Program-made: the position numbers and the translations under genes | The notes under the pieces: generated by a model | Databases searched by the model: none | The model's input: only the letters and a program-made list of their open reading frames with translations | What the model was told of the DNA's origin: nothing | Source of the DNA: Phylloscopus collybita | Lineage: Eukaryota; Chordata; Aves; Passeriformes; Phylloscopidae | Assembly: GCA_027886175.1 (NCBI GenBank) | Contig: JAJNNQ010000077.1 | Location: forward strand, 4,092,001-4,156,000 | Reading direction: 5' to 3' | DNA: 64,000 nucleotides | Part shown: in pieces, positions 45,320 to 56,009 of the stretch | Numbering within the stretch: the first letter of the stretch is position 1 | Layout: each line of letters opens with the position of its first letter

Positions 45320-45337
45320 CCTCACACGAGGGCACCA
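45320..45337 (-). promoter_or_regulatory. Primer-binding site, elongator tRNA-Met-like
   Basis: TGGTGCCCTCGTGTGAGG on the minus strand, two bases after the 5' LTR. It matches the complement of the elongator tRNA-Met 3' end except that TC replaces one C. Alpharetroviruses use tRNA-Trp and many betaretroviruses use tRNA-Lys, so this choice is unusual. Confidence 0.55.
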
Positions 45338-45339
45338 TT

Positions 45340-45639
45340 TGATGGCGATGACAAAGAGACGTGGACTCCATACATTGCCCATATGAAGCCGTTTATTGAT
45401 CCACCTAGCTGTGCTTTTATACCCACGCATTATATAACAAGTAATACATGCCAAGTAATATTGCTTAACATATGCCTCGTACTAACTAACACAGGTATGC
45501 CTAAAATGCACTAACACAGCAACTTTCTCAAAATCCCGCTTTGCCTTGCCAAGGCTTGAGGCCTAGCTCTTCTGCTCTTGACATGAGTGCAGCCATACTT
45601 CCAGTTCTGCTCTCTAGCTCCAGGCCCTGCAGGCCCACA
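45340..45639 (-). repeat. 5' LTR of betaretrovirus-like provirus
   Basis: 300 bp, about seven differences from the 3' LTR, with the same TATAAAA and AATAAA elements on the minus strand. Confidence 0.95.
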
Positions 45640-46668
45640 AGCTAAAACGGTGTCTATTCAAGGTTATTTTAGTCCCAATTATCCAATAATCAGTTGACAT
45701 CTCTTCGGGGGGTGAATTGGGTAAATCCTTGTTTATTGCTGCTCTTTTGGTGAGCCGCCTTTTTCTGTGTCTCGAATGTGTGTGTGTGTGTGTGTGTGTG
45801 TACAGTGAGCTTTGGTCTTTCTACAACAGTTTTGCCGGTTATTGTGTATTTTTGAGGCAAGGCTACCATCTTGTGTTAAAAGTTACAATTGCAAAAGGTT
45901 TATAGCGCTCTAGTTCATTTAATGTAACATGGCCCTCATGTGTTAAAAGTTATAATTTCAGTAAATTTTTGGATTAAAACGAACTGTTTGTCCTTAGTGA
46001 ATTGTTAAAAGTGGCCAGAGAAGCTCAGGCTCGAGGCACAAGAGCCTGGCAATCCGGGGAAGCACTCTCTTGGTAGTTTGGACTTGAACCGAATGTATTT
46101 TTGAATTTAGGAGAGGATTAGGTTAATGTTGAGTGAAAGAACAGGACAGCAAAGGTGCTTTTAAAAGGATTGTATTCAAGTCAAAGGAATACTCATTTGG
46201 CTTTTGACTGGGAACTACCCCCAGCTGAGGATAATCTCAGAAACCCACGGCAGTGGGGATGAATGAGGTGACCCCTTGCACTGTGTGTGGGCTGACAATT
46301 TTCCATTGGGAACCAGGATGGCATCCAGGTTGGGTCCTTCTCCACTGGAGAGGGTGCAAAAAGAGATGGTCTTGTATATCCCACAGAAGAAGACCTAGAT
46401 GCCCCAAGTGTATCCCAGAGCTCCCGAGATACTTTAATTGGGAAGTAGCACATGATCAGTGTGAGATAGTGAGTCCAGTCTGTGGGAAAAATTTGAGCCC
46501 AAGGATTTGGATATCTTTGGGTACCTTATTACAGCTGATGTTATTTTTAAGAAGAGAGGACAAATGGGAGGAGGTGACCTATGCTGATATGTTATTCTCT
46601 CTCTGAAACTATCCAGAATGGCAGAGAAGTTGTGGGATTAGACTTCCCTCTGACCTTTGAATCCGAGT
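45640..46668. repeat. Direct copy of arm A (953-2425)
   Basis: Begins exactly at the provirus edge with AGCTAAAACGGTG, matching AGCTAAAATGGTG at about 953. Offset is about 44680, changing to 44230 after a 450-base deletion near 46520. It ends head-to-head with the inverted copy at 46672. Confidence 0.9.
46200..46606 (+). pseudogene. Degenerate retroviral gag N-terminal fragment (copy)
   Basis: Copy of the 1540-2400 region with a longer uninterrupted frame (117 codons from about 46253; visible CGLTIFHWEPGWHPGW, RRPRCPKC). It is a relic of the same class I-like gag, with an internal deletion relative to the left copy. Confidence 0.4.
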
Positions 46669-46679
46669 TCCCAGTCAAA

Positions 46680-47074
46680 AGCTAAATGAGTATTCGTTCA
46701 ACTCAAACACAATCCTCCTAAAAGCACCTTCTCTGTCTTTCTCTTCTTTCGATCAGCATTAACCCAGTTCCCTCCTAAATTCAAAAATTTATTAGGTTCA
46801 AGCACAAATCACTTAGACAATGCTTCCCATGATGGCCAGGCTCTTGTGGCTCGAGCCCGAGTTTCGCTGGCCACCTTTAACAATTCACTGAAGACAAACA
46901 GCTCGGTTTAATACAAAAATTCCCAATTTACTGCAATTATAACTTTTGACACAAGATGCCCGTGTTACATCATAAATGAACCTGTTGCAATTATAACTTT
47001 TAACACAAGATGGTAGTGTTGCCTCAAAAATACACAATAATGGGCAAAACTGCTGTGGGAGACCAAAGCTCACT

Positions 47075-47105
<31 letters not shown>

Positions 47106-47470
47106 TTCAAGATGCAGAAAAAGGCAGCTCACCAAAATAACAGCAAGAAACAAGGATTTACCCAGTTCACCCTCCCGGTCAGATGTCAACTGTTTATTGG
47201 ATAATTGGGACTTAAATAGCCTTGAAGAGACACCATTTTAGCTCACTTTCTCAACTTGTTAGAGAGCTCACATCTCGTGAGTTTCTAATAGAAAAGGATA
47301 ATAAATTTCAGAGTGAGATTTCAAAAGCAATGTCTCCTGAGTTTAATTCCCCTGACCTGAGAGCAGGAAAGAGACAGGCAATCCCACTGTATCAGAGCCC
47401 AGGAATCCTCAGTTCTGACACAGAGGCATGTGACTAACTGAATAAAGGTGGTATTTTGTATGTTGTAGCA
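46680..47470 (+). mobile_element. LTR-like segment (inverted copy of 735-1530)
   Basis: Plus-strand version with ACTGAATAAAGGTGG near 47440 and a CA-rich microsatellite at about 47074-47096. Confidence 0.4.
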
Positions 47471-47549
47471 CCTGAGTTAGGTGTTAGGAGATCTCTTCTA
47501 GTTTTGTTTGGTGTGGAAAGATCCCCAAGGGTCCAAAAGGAGCTGCTTT

Positions 47550-47770
47550 CGTGTTCATTTGTCAGGCATCAGGAAGCAAGCCTCAGTTGTTACAAAGAGA
47601 GGCCTCATGGAACCCAGGACACCACTGGAACACCCTGGAATCCCAAGGGAGCAAGGCTCCACTTTCACCAAGTGGGGCCTCTTGGGACACAGGTGCCCCT
47701 GGGCCATGGCCAGGCCTTGTAGAAACAAGGCTCCATCATTGCACAGCACGGCCTGACGGGGCCTGGGAGG
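47550..47770 (+). repeat. D minisatellite block D0' (copy)
   Basis: Inverted counterpart of 431-650. Confidence 0.5.
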
Positions 47771-47779
47771 AAACTGTGT

Positions 47780-48465
47780 CCCAATGGATTCTGATGGAAT
47801 GCACCCCCTGCAGTGACCACACCCATCCACTGACCACTGCATTGATCACACCCAGCTCAGTGACCACATCCCCCTGATTGACCACTACCCCACTGACCAC
47901 ACCTACCCCATTGACCACACCCAATGGACCAGACCCATCAAAATGGCCTCACCCACCCCTTTGACAACACCCTAAAATGGCCACAGCTGCTCCATTGATC
48001 ACATCCCTCACACTGACCACTCTTATCCCAATGACCACACACCCATATCGACCGCACAAACTGCAGCAACCACACCCTTCCAATGACCACACCCACCCTC
48101 CAGTGACAACACCCTAATGACCACACTGACCACACTCACCTGACTGACCACTCCCCACTGACCACAGCCACTGACCATGCCACTGCCCACACGCCAGTGA
48201 CCACCCCACTGATCATACCCACTGACCAAACCCACTGCCCACCACAAGGACAACCCAATGACCACACCCATTGAGCACACCCACTGGCTATGCAGACTGA
48301 CCATCCCCCACTGACCACACCCTTTGACCACACCCACTGACCACACCCGCTGTGCACACCCACTGACAATGACTCCCCACTGACCACCCCACTGACCACT
48401 CGACACTGTCCAACTCAATGAACAACCCCACTCACAACCCCAATGACTACACCCCAGTGACCACC
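47780..48465. repeat. GACCACACCC minisatellite (inverted copy of 1-430)
   Basis: Units of 10-14 bp with TGACCACA cores. Longer than the visible left array because that one is cut by the window edge. Confidence 0.88.
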
Positions 48466-49152
48466 TGTAAGAGATGGTCCCAAAGTCCCTCATCTACCTC
48501 ACGATCATCACCAAGGATGAACACTGAAGACCCCAAAAAGGACTGGGACAAAAACCTAAAACCACAGCACAGGAGTTCTGGCCTGGCTGAGGTGGGATGT
48601 CTGCCAACCATTGTCTGCAGATGCGCTCGTTGGACCAATGCATCCCCATGGGAACCCACGTAGAAACAATGGGCACACCACGGCAGACTGGTTTTGGGCT
48701 GGTTTGTCCTGTACTTGCCCTGTAGCTGTTCCCTGAGTGGACATTTGCTCTACACATGCACAAGTGTCAGAGCACTTTGTCCTGTCTTAATGCACCTGCT
48801 GATGGTCTCCCCACCTTCTGGCCAGCTGCCTGTCGCTTTGGAAAGGCCTATAAAAAGACCACCAAGATAACCTGAACTGGAGATCTCCCCATGGAAGAAG
48901 ATGCATCTATTGGTCAGCGTGCACCACGAGGACTTTGTCTCTCTGTCAGTTGCTATACCCCTTCTTTTCTCTCTCTTTATCTCTCTCACTCTCTCTCTCC
49001 TCCCACTCCCTTTCCCTCTGTCACATACAGTGTTGTGTGCACATAATAAAGTGCACTGCTGTTGAGAGCAAAATGTTGTCCCCTGCTGTGTCTTTTGTGC
49101 TGTGAGACCACTTCAACCATCATGACCCCCCTTGCATTAGCGGGTTGTGACA
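48466..49152 (+). mobile_element. Probable solo LTR
   Basis: A 687-bp unit starting TGTAAGAGATGG and ending GTTGTGACA, lying between two unrelated minisatellites. TATAAAA is at 48849-48855, a pyrimidine-rich tract at 48960-49020, and AATAAA at 49045-49050, the order expected of U3-R-U5. The bases outside (CCACC and AGGGT) are not a target duplication, so the ends or the history are uncertain. Confidence 0.65.
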
Positions 49153-49660
49153 AGGGTCCCTGGTGACACTACAGGATCTTGTGTGACCAGCCCTCCTCTG
49201 TGACCCTGCAGCTCCAAGGAATTCATGGTGGCCCTCTGAGGCCTCATAGAACCAAGAGGCCACTGTGACACTGCAGGGCCTTGTGGAACCATGCAGAGCA
49301 TTGCGACAGAGCAGGACCTGGTGTCATGATGGGGCCATTGTGACACTGCAGGGCCCCATGGAACCAAGGGGCCAGGTTGCTCCTCAGGGACTCCTGGAAT
49401 GAAGGAAACATGTTTGACACCGTGGTGCCCCTTGGGAGCAAGAGACCATTGTGACCCTGTGGAACCAAGGAGAGACCATTGCTGCACTGCCAGACCTCCT
49501 GGAACCAAGGATCCATTGTGACACTGCAGGGACCAAGGATCCAAAGGACTTTGTGAAACCAAGGAGTGCCATGGAACCCATGGGACATTGTGACACTGGG
49601 AGGCCTCATGGAATTATAGAGACCATGATGACACTCTAGGGCCTCATGGAACCATGGTAA
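49153..49660 (+). repeat. D minisatellite block D5
   Basis: About 13 degenerate units with GAACCAAGG and CATTGTGACAC between the solo LTR and a CR1. Confidence 0.88.
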
Positions 49661-50273
49661 TACCAATTGACTGGGAGTGTGGATCTGCTGGAGGGTAGGA
49701 GGGCTCTGCACAGGGCCCTGGATAGGCTGGATCCAGGGCCCAAATCCAACAAGGTCAGGTTGAACAAGACCAAGGGCCAGGTCCTGCACTTTGGCCACAA
49801 CAACCCCTGCAGTGCTACAGGCTGGGGACAGAGTGGCTGGACAGCAGCCAGGCAGAAAGGGACCTGCAGGGACTGATGGACAGCAGGCTGGACATGAGCC
49901 AGCAGTGTGCCCAGGTGGCCAAGAAAGCCAATGGCTCCTGGCCTGGATCAGGAATGGTGTGGCCAGCAGGAGCAGGGCAGGGATTCTTCCCCTGTGCTTG
50001 GCACTGGTTGGGAAGAACCTCAAGTGCTGTGTCCAGTTCTGGGCCACCCAATTTAGGAAGGATGTGGAGGGGCTGGAGTGTGTCCAGAGAAGGGCAACAA
50101 GGCTGATGAGGGGTCTGGAGCACAAGTGCTGTGAGGAGTGGCTGAGGGAGCTGGGGTTGTTTATCCTGGAGAAGAGGAGGCTCAGGGGAGACAAGGCAGT
50201 GTCAGGGCACAGGTTGGACTTGATGGTGTCCAAGGTCTTCTCCAGCCTTGCTGATTCTGTCATTCTCTGAAAC
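49661..50273 (+). mobile_element. CR1 LINE 3' fragment
   Basis: 5'-truncated CR1 beginning in the late ORF2 region ([18 protein letters not shown]) and ending in GATTCTGTCATTCTCTGA, the CR1-type 3' terminus. The truncation point abuts D5. Confidence 0.9.
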
Positions 50274-51804
50274 CACCCTTGCAGCAGTTGCAGGATGAGC
50301 CCTGGGCCTCCTCTTCAGAAGGTGCAGCAGCCCAGGTGCCTCAGCAGCTTCTCCTCACAGCCCCAAAGCCCATCCTGTAAGTCCTGCAGAGCCTCTGCAG
50401 CTCCTCCTCATTGCCCACAACAGGGAGCCCCACAGGCAGACACAGCAGCCCAGATGTGCCCCCCTGGCCTGGGGTGCCTCTGGCAAGGGAGCAGCAGCAG
50501 GCACTGCAGGAGCCTGCAGACAATTCCTGAAGCACTTGGAGGATGATCCTGCTCCCCAAGGGACGTTCCCATGGTGCCAAGTGAGGAACTGAACTGGGGA
50601 GTGGGGCCAGAGAGGAAAAGGGCAACCAGGGATGGGCTGTTTGCAGGGGAGGGAACAGGGGTGGGACACAGGAAGAAATTTACAGCAGGAAGAGTAAAGC
50701 AGGCCAATGTGAAGCAAAGGAAATGCTCAGGGCAGTTTGGGGGTGGCTGCCAGGCAGCCCTGGCTCTGAGCAACAACATCTGCAGTGCCACAGCAAACTC
50801 CCAGCTGATGGGAAAAAACTTTCTGGCTGACTTCAGAGGCCACCACAAACCTGAGGGTTTTCCCTGTGTGGCCCAGCCCTTCCTGGCCCCAGGGGCTGCT
50901 GGCATTTGTGCTCCCTCAGCTTCATCTCCCCACACCAACCCCATGGGGGTGCTCAGGCCTGCTCTGGGCAGGGCAAACAGGGGCTCCTGAGGCAGTGCTG
51001 CCGTGGCTGTGCCTGCAAGGCTGCGGCAGCTGTGTGAGCTGGGGGAGAGGCCAGGGCTGCAGAGGGGGGATGTTGTTGGCAGGTGCATGAGGAGGCTGTG
51101 GGCCGCTGGCCTGGGGTGTCCAGCGCAGTGGGGATGGATCAGGCCCTGCTCTGCTGCTCCTTGCCGTGTGCTTGCCCAGGGCCCTTGCAGAGCCCCAGCC
51201 GTGCTGTTTGCCCCCAGCCTGCCCACGGCCAGCCTGGGGCTGCTGCCGGGGCTTTTCTCTGCTCAGCCTTGGCCTGGGCAATGTGTTCTGGAGAGAGCCT
51301 GGGCAAGGAGCCTGCAGCCCCCAGGCCCTGGGCTGAGGCCTCAGCACTGCTGCTGTGCCAGCAGTGCCCATGGCCTGTCCCTGCTGCAGCCCCGGCACTG
51401 CCACCCCCAGCCCTGTGCCCGGCCCCGAGAGCACTCAGGCCCTACAGCAACAGCAGGGCCAGGAGGGCAGCGGGGCAGGGCCACGGCAGCAGCACTGGCA
51501 GCACCAAGTGCTGCTGCTGCTGCTGGCCACAGCTGCTGTGCCAGCACTGATCTGCCCCCAGCTCTGCACACAGACATTGCTGCTGCAGCTGCAGAGAAGG
51601 GAAGAGAGAGGGGATATCTGCTGAAAACTTGGTTGGGAGATCCATTATTTGTTTTAGAGTCACCAAGAGAACAGCCTCTAATTGACACAGTCTGTGGCCA
51701 CAGGGTAGGTGGAGAGAAACAAAAGGTGAAATGGCACAGACAATAACATTTAAATGTTTACAAGATTAAAAATAAGACCAATAGAAAAGAAACCCCGAAA
51801 TGAA
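50274..51804. other. GC-rich spacer, no supported gene
   Basis: Open frames on both strands up to about 270 codons with Ala/Gly/Pro/Cys bias, and CAG/CTG-rich runs near 51480-51600. No domain recognised. Confidence 0.5.
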
Positions 51805-51830
51805 ACCAACAAGTGCTATCAAAGATGACT

Positions 51831-51836
51831 TTTATT
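51831..51836 (-). terminator. Polyadenylation signal of second olfactory receptor
   Basis: AATAAA on the minus strand, 43 bases after the stop codon. Confidence 0.6.
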
Positions 51837-51878
51837 TCAAGTGATTTGCATAAATTAGCCAGTAGTTTAATGTTCCTG

Positions 51879-52814
51879 TCACCATCCAGTCATCAGTCTC
51901 CACACTGCAGCCTTGAGCTCGTGGTTCCTCAGGCTGTAGATGAGGGGGTTCAGGACTGGAGGCACCACCGAGTACAGAACTGACAGGGACAGATCCAGGG
52001 ATGGGGAGGACATGGAGGGGGGCTTCAAGTATGAAAATGTGCCAGTGCTGAGGAACAGGGAGACCACAGCCAGGTGAGGGAGGCAGGTGGAAAAAGCTTT
52101 GTGCCGTCCCTGCTCAGAGGGGATCCTCAGCACAGCCCTGAAGATCTGCACATAGGAGAAAACAATGAACACAAAACAACCAAGTGCTAAACAGGCACTA
52201 CCTGCAAGAAGCCCAAGTTCCCTGAGGAAGGAATTGGAGCAGGAGAGCTTGAGGATGTGTGGGATTTCACAGAAGAACTGGCCCAGGGCATTGCCATGGC
52301 ACAGGCGCAGGGAAAATGTATTGGCTGTGTTGATGAGAGCGTTGAGAAAGGCACTGGCCCAGGCAGCTGCTGCCATGTGGGCACAAGCTCTGCTGCCCAG
52401 GAGGGTCCCGTAGTGCAGGGGTTTGCAGATGGACACGTAGCGGTCGTAGCACATGACGGTCAGGAGATAGTACTCTGCTGACATGAAAAACAGAAAGAAA
52501 AACACCTGTGCAGCACATCCTGTGTAGGAGATGTTCCTGGTGTCCCAGAGGGAATTGTGCATGGCTTTGGGGACAGTGGTTAGGATGGAGCCCAGGTCGG
52601 TGAGGGCCAGGTTGAGCAGGAAGAAGAACATGGGGCTGTGCAGGTGGTGGCCGCAGGCTACGGCGCTGATGATGAGGCCGTTGCCCAGGAGGGCAGCCAG
52701 GGAGATGCCCAGGAAGAGGCAGAAGTGCAGGAGCTGCAGCTGCCGCCTGTCTGTCAGTGTCAGCAGGAGGAAGTGGCGGATGGAGCTGCTGTTGGACATT
52801 TGCTCTGACTGCAT
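51879..52814 (-). CDS. Olfactory receptor, family 14 type (second copy)
   Basis: Intact GPCR of 311 residues from ATG 52814, which adds five residues (MQSEQ) before the MSNSSS start used by the left copy; an in-frame ATG for the shorter form is at 52799. Hallmarks include LLGNGLI, PMFFFLLNLALTDL, MCYDRYVSIC, KAFSTCLPHL and LNPLIYSLRN with the standard Pro that the left copy lacks. It ends shortly after TM7 (MTGW), six residues earlier than its paralogue's tail. Differences from the left gene cluster in TM3, TM4-5 and TM6 and the extracellular loops, the odorant-contact part. Both genes keep splice acceptor and polyadenylation signal and look functional. Confidence 0.93.
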   Translation of the reverse strand: MQSEQMSNSSSIRHFLLLTLTDRRQLQLLHFCLFLGISLAALLGNGLIISAVACGHHLHSPMFFFLLNLALTDLGSILTTVPKAMHNSLWDTRNISYTGCAAQVFFFLFFMSAEYYLLTVMCYDRYVSICKPLHYGTLLGSRACAHMAAAAWASAFLNALINTANTFSLRLCHGNALGQFFCEIPHILKLSCSNSFLRELGLLAGSACLALGCFVFIVFSYVQIFRAVLRIPSEQGRHKAFSTCLPHLAVVSLFLSTGTFSYLKPPSMSSPSLDLSLSVLYSVVPPVLNPLIYSLRNHELKAAVWRLMTGW

Positions 52815-52820
52815 ATGGGC

Positions 52821-52835
52821 ACCTGTTCATGGAGA
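52821..52835 (-). promoter_or_regulatory. Likely splice acceptor of second receptor exon
   Basis: On the minus strand TCCATGAACAG precedes GTGCCCATATG, as in the left copy, giving a coding exon that starts eight bases before the ATG. Confidence 0.6.
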
Positions 52836-54344
52836 AAGGACAGGGACAAGTCAGCAGAGGCTGCTTTGAGTCAAACCTGGGCCATTCCCTGTAGACTGTC
52901 CTGCTGTGACTCCCCCACCCTTGTTCCTGCTCCGGGAAAACCTTCACCCAGGTCCCTGCCTGACCGCAGCAGCCAGGCCTGTGTGTGGGGGCTCTCCAGG
53001 AACCATCCCTGCCCTGCTGCCCTTGGTTTGTGGCCATGTGGCAGAGGGACAAGGCTGGATATTCAGAATTTGTCAGGGAAATCACTCTGAATGCAGAAAG
53101 GCTTGTTGCCATCTGCACTCCCAGTTCTAAAGGACACAAAGAGAAGGAAGGAATTTTAGCCTGTATTTTCCTGCCCACACATCATTGCTGGTTCTGTGAG
53201 GTCAGAAATCCCCAGCATCTCTGCTGCACTCAGAGTTTTCCACTGAGAGATGTGAGAGGCAAAGGATTCCCTGTGCCTTGGGCAAGGTGAGGGGCTGGAT
53301 GGGCTTGTTCCCAACTGCCCTGGGTTTGCAGCTTTGGCTGCAGTCAGAGCACAGTCACACTCCTGGGTCACCCTGGGATAAACCAGACCCTGCCCAGAGC
53401 AGAGGGATCCTTGAATGTCTCCCCCTCTCCAAAGGGCTCTGGGCAAGGTCTCAGCACCCCCTTCTGCCAAGGACACTCACGGTTCCCTCGGCAAACCCAG
53501 CAGCATTTCCTCAGCTCTGGCATCTCTGCACTTCCCCGGGGCACATTCAGGGAACTGCAAGGGGCTCTGGCACAGATTTGCAGCCAGGAGGGCAGCTCAG
53601 AGCTTGCAAGGACACAGCAAGGAGATCCCTGGGTGTGCCCATGATGGGATCTCAGGGAGGGGGCTCAGCCCATTCCCCTTTCCCATGGACTGCTCTGCCC
53701 ACAGCCCCACAGGTCCCAGTGAAGCTTGGATACCCCATGGCCATGGCCACAGCTGCCTGGCAGCAATCCCAAGGGCAGTGCCTGACTCAGCTGCTGCCAA
53801 TGCCAGAGCCTCCCTGAGAGCACCAGATGACAGGGACAATATCAGGGCAGTGCAGAACCAAGAGAAGATGTGGTGGGGCTGTGCCTGGGAGGGCAGGGCA
53901 GAGACAGCCGGGCACTCAGGACAGTGTTCCCGTGCCCAGCTGTGCATGGCACCTCCCACACACCCACAGTGCCCTCCTGCCCCCAGCACTGCTCTCTTCA
54001 GCCCCCTCTCCTTCCCTCAGCATCTCCCTGGGCCTGGACATTTCCCTCCTGAGAGGAGCCTTGTCCCTGCCAGCGCTGACAGAGCCCATCCCAGCCTCTG
54101 TGCCCTGGGCCCGGCCCTACAGAAACCTGCCTGTCTGCAGGGCCCTGGCTGGGGCAGGCTCTGTCTGCAGCTGGGCAAGGGCAGTTCAGGAGAGCCCTGC
54201 TGGGCCCTGCAAAGGTGATGCTGCTGCTGCTGCTGTCCAGGGCTGAGGAGGGGCTGAAGGCCCTTGAGGAGCCTCCCAGCAGAGAGACTGACCACCCAAA
54301 GTTACAATTCTGGAGTCTCTGTAGATGTACAAAGATTCCTTTGA

Positions 54345-54400
54345 TGATCCTGAGTGTCCCTTTCAACTCAGAATGTTCTGTGGTTCTGTGATTACAATTC
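54345..54400 (+). mobile_element. CR1 3' tail fragment
   Basis: GTGTCCCTTTCAACTCAGAA followed by GGTTCTGTGATT is the typical CR1 3' terminus. The left block C lost it at the ERVL junction. Confidence 0.7.
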
Positions 54401-55110
54401 CTGTTCTGCTTCTCTCATCCTCCTGTTGCCTATAATGAAAAGAGAAAAAAAAATAACACTTGTAACAGCATTAGAAGAGAAAAGTAAAAACCAGAGCTTT
54501 ATTGGAAGCTTCCAGGTGTCCCAATAGGGATGGGGCACACCCAGCCCCTGATTTCAACAATTTATTGAAGTTGATTAATTAGGATATTTAACAAGAACAT
54601 CCAGTAGGAGATTCAGTTGCTCCTGTTACACATCTCTGGGTCAACCCATTGGAGTTGGTCCAAGAGCTTCTTTGCCTCACTTTTTTTTATGACTGCTCAC
54701 ACTCTGGTTTAAAAACCAAAATGTTCTTTTTGTAGAATCTTCCTGATAATAAGTCTCTGCAGTAGTTCAGCAATGTAATTAGAAGGTCAGCTTATTGTTC
54801 TAAAACTTAATAGAAAGAGTAGGAAACGTGATAGAATTAAATAAGAATTATATTTAAATAAGTATATGTATACTATAGGTATGTAAGTATATATAACTAT
54901 ATGTATACTATACATTTTTTACTATAGTATATAAGCATATGTACATATATGTATATATACTAGAGTATATGAGTATATGTACACTATAATAAGTATATGC
55001 AATAGTAGTTGAATAGAGTAAATTAAAGATTATAGTTTTATAAGTACAAAATAGTAGTTAACAGAGCTATGAATATATAAAAAATGCATAAAACGCAGAA
55101 CTCTTTTTTT
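54401..55110. repeat. AT-rich low-complexity region
   Basis: No gene seen. From about 54840 to 55010 the sequence is dominated by TATAGTATAT/ATGTATACTATA-type repeats. Confidence 0.8.
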
Positions 55111-56009
55111 CATCACCCCAACTCTCCCATGCTGCTCCAAGCAGGAAATTGAAAACACTCTCAATAAAGCTCCTGATCTTTACAGCAATCTTAGGCTCAC
55201 CTTCTTTTGGCAAATATCCTCCAGAGCTGTGGGATGTGGCAGCTTCAGGAGATCCCTGCAGGAACTGCAGCTTATCTTCCCCCAGCCAGAGAGTGACTGT
55301 TCCCAAGGCTGTGAGGATTTCATCTCCAGTGAGCCCTGAGTGAGCTCTGCTCTGTGCTGCCAGCCCAGGCTGAGCTGAACCCCTCTGTGCCTGTGTGCTG
55401 TGCCTGGGGTGGCTGCAGGCAGTGCCCCAGCCCTGCTGGGCTGAGAGAAAAGCTGCTCAGCAAGAGAAATGTGGTTTTAAGGTTCCTCTTGGTTGCCAGG
55501 AGCTGCCTCTCTGCCTGGCCCAGCGAAGCTCAGCAGCATAGACACAGCACAAGGACTTTAATGACCCTCTTGGGGCTGGTGCTGAGGCCCTGAACATCAG
55601 TCCCTGAGAGGGAGATGACGAAACTTCTCAAGAACTCCAAGTCAGAATCCAACTCCAAAGTTTCTGGAAGCTTTAATGGGTCCCAGTGAGGCACACAACA
55701 GAGAAAGTGTCCCCAGTCCCCATGCAGAGCAGAGAACTGCAGGCAGTGATGCCAGGAGGGGACAAAGAGAAGCCAAGTCTTGGTGCCCTGGGGCACAGCA
55801 GGGTCTGTGCCACCAAGGGCTGTCAGGAGACACCTTGTCCTGAGGCCCTGGGGCCTCCTGGCACAGCCCCAGCAAGGCTGGGCACTCTCAGCCCCTTGTC
55901 CTGCCCTCAGCATCCCCCTGACAGCCCAGTGGCCTCAAGGATGTGCTGGAAGGAGTCCCTGGGGAGCCCTGGTGAGGAATGGCCCTGGGGGGCTCCTGCA
56001 TGCTCTCAG
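55111..56009. other. Unassigned, moderately GC-rich
   Basis: Open frames on both strands without domains. The stretch near 55640-55690 resembles part of the following 150-bp repeat in inverted orientation. Confidence 0.45.

Larger units (their letters stand above)
37322..45639 (-). mobile_element. Betaretrovirus-like (class II) provirus with extra ORFs
   Basis: 8.3 kb provirus on the minus strand: 5' LTR (45340-45639), PBS, leader with splice donor, gag-dUTPase-protease, pol, two cysteine-rich frames, env, polypurine tract and 3' LTR (37322-37621). The 300-bp LTRs differ at about seven positions, so the element is fairly recent. Damage seen: one in-frame stop in pol and a frame break in env. 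Flanking bases do not form a target duplication (TGGACC left, AGCTAA right). The left flank is D minisatellite and the right flank matches arm A near 953. Confidence 0.95.
46672..48465. repeat. Arm A' (inverted copy of 1-1525 and beyond)
   Basis: Contains, in reversed order, the LTR-like segment (46680-47470), D0' (47550-47770) and the GACCACACCC form of the minisatellite (47780-48465). It is cut at 48465 by an LTR-like element. Confidence 0.9.
51805..54348. repeat. Block C', inverted partner of 18710-21280
   Basis: Carries the second olfactory receptor and its GC-rich upstream stretch. The match ends at 54348, the position corresponding to the ERVL 3' LTR edge in the left copy; here the sequence continues into a CR1 tail. 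Confidence 0.92.
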
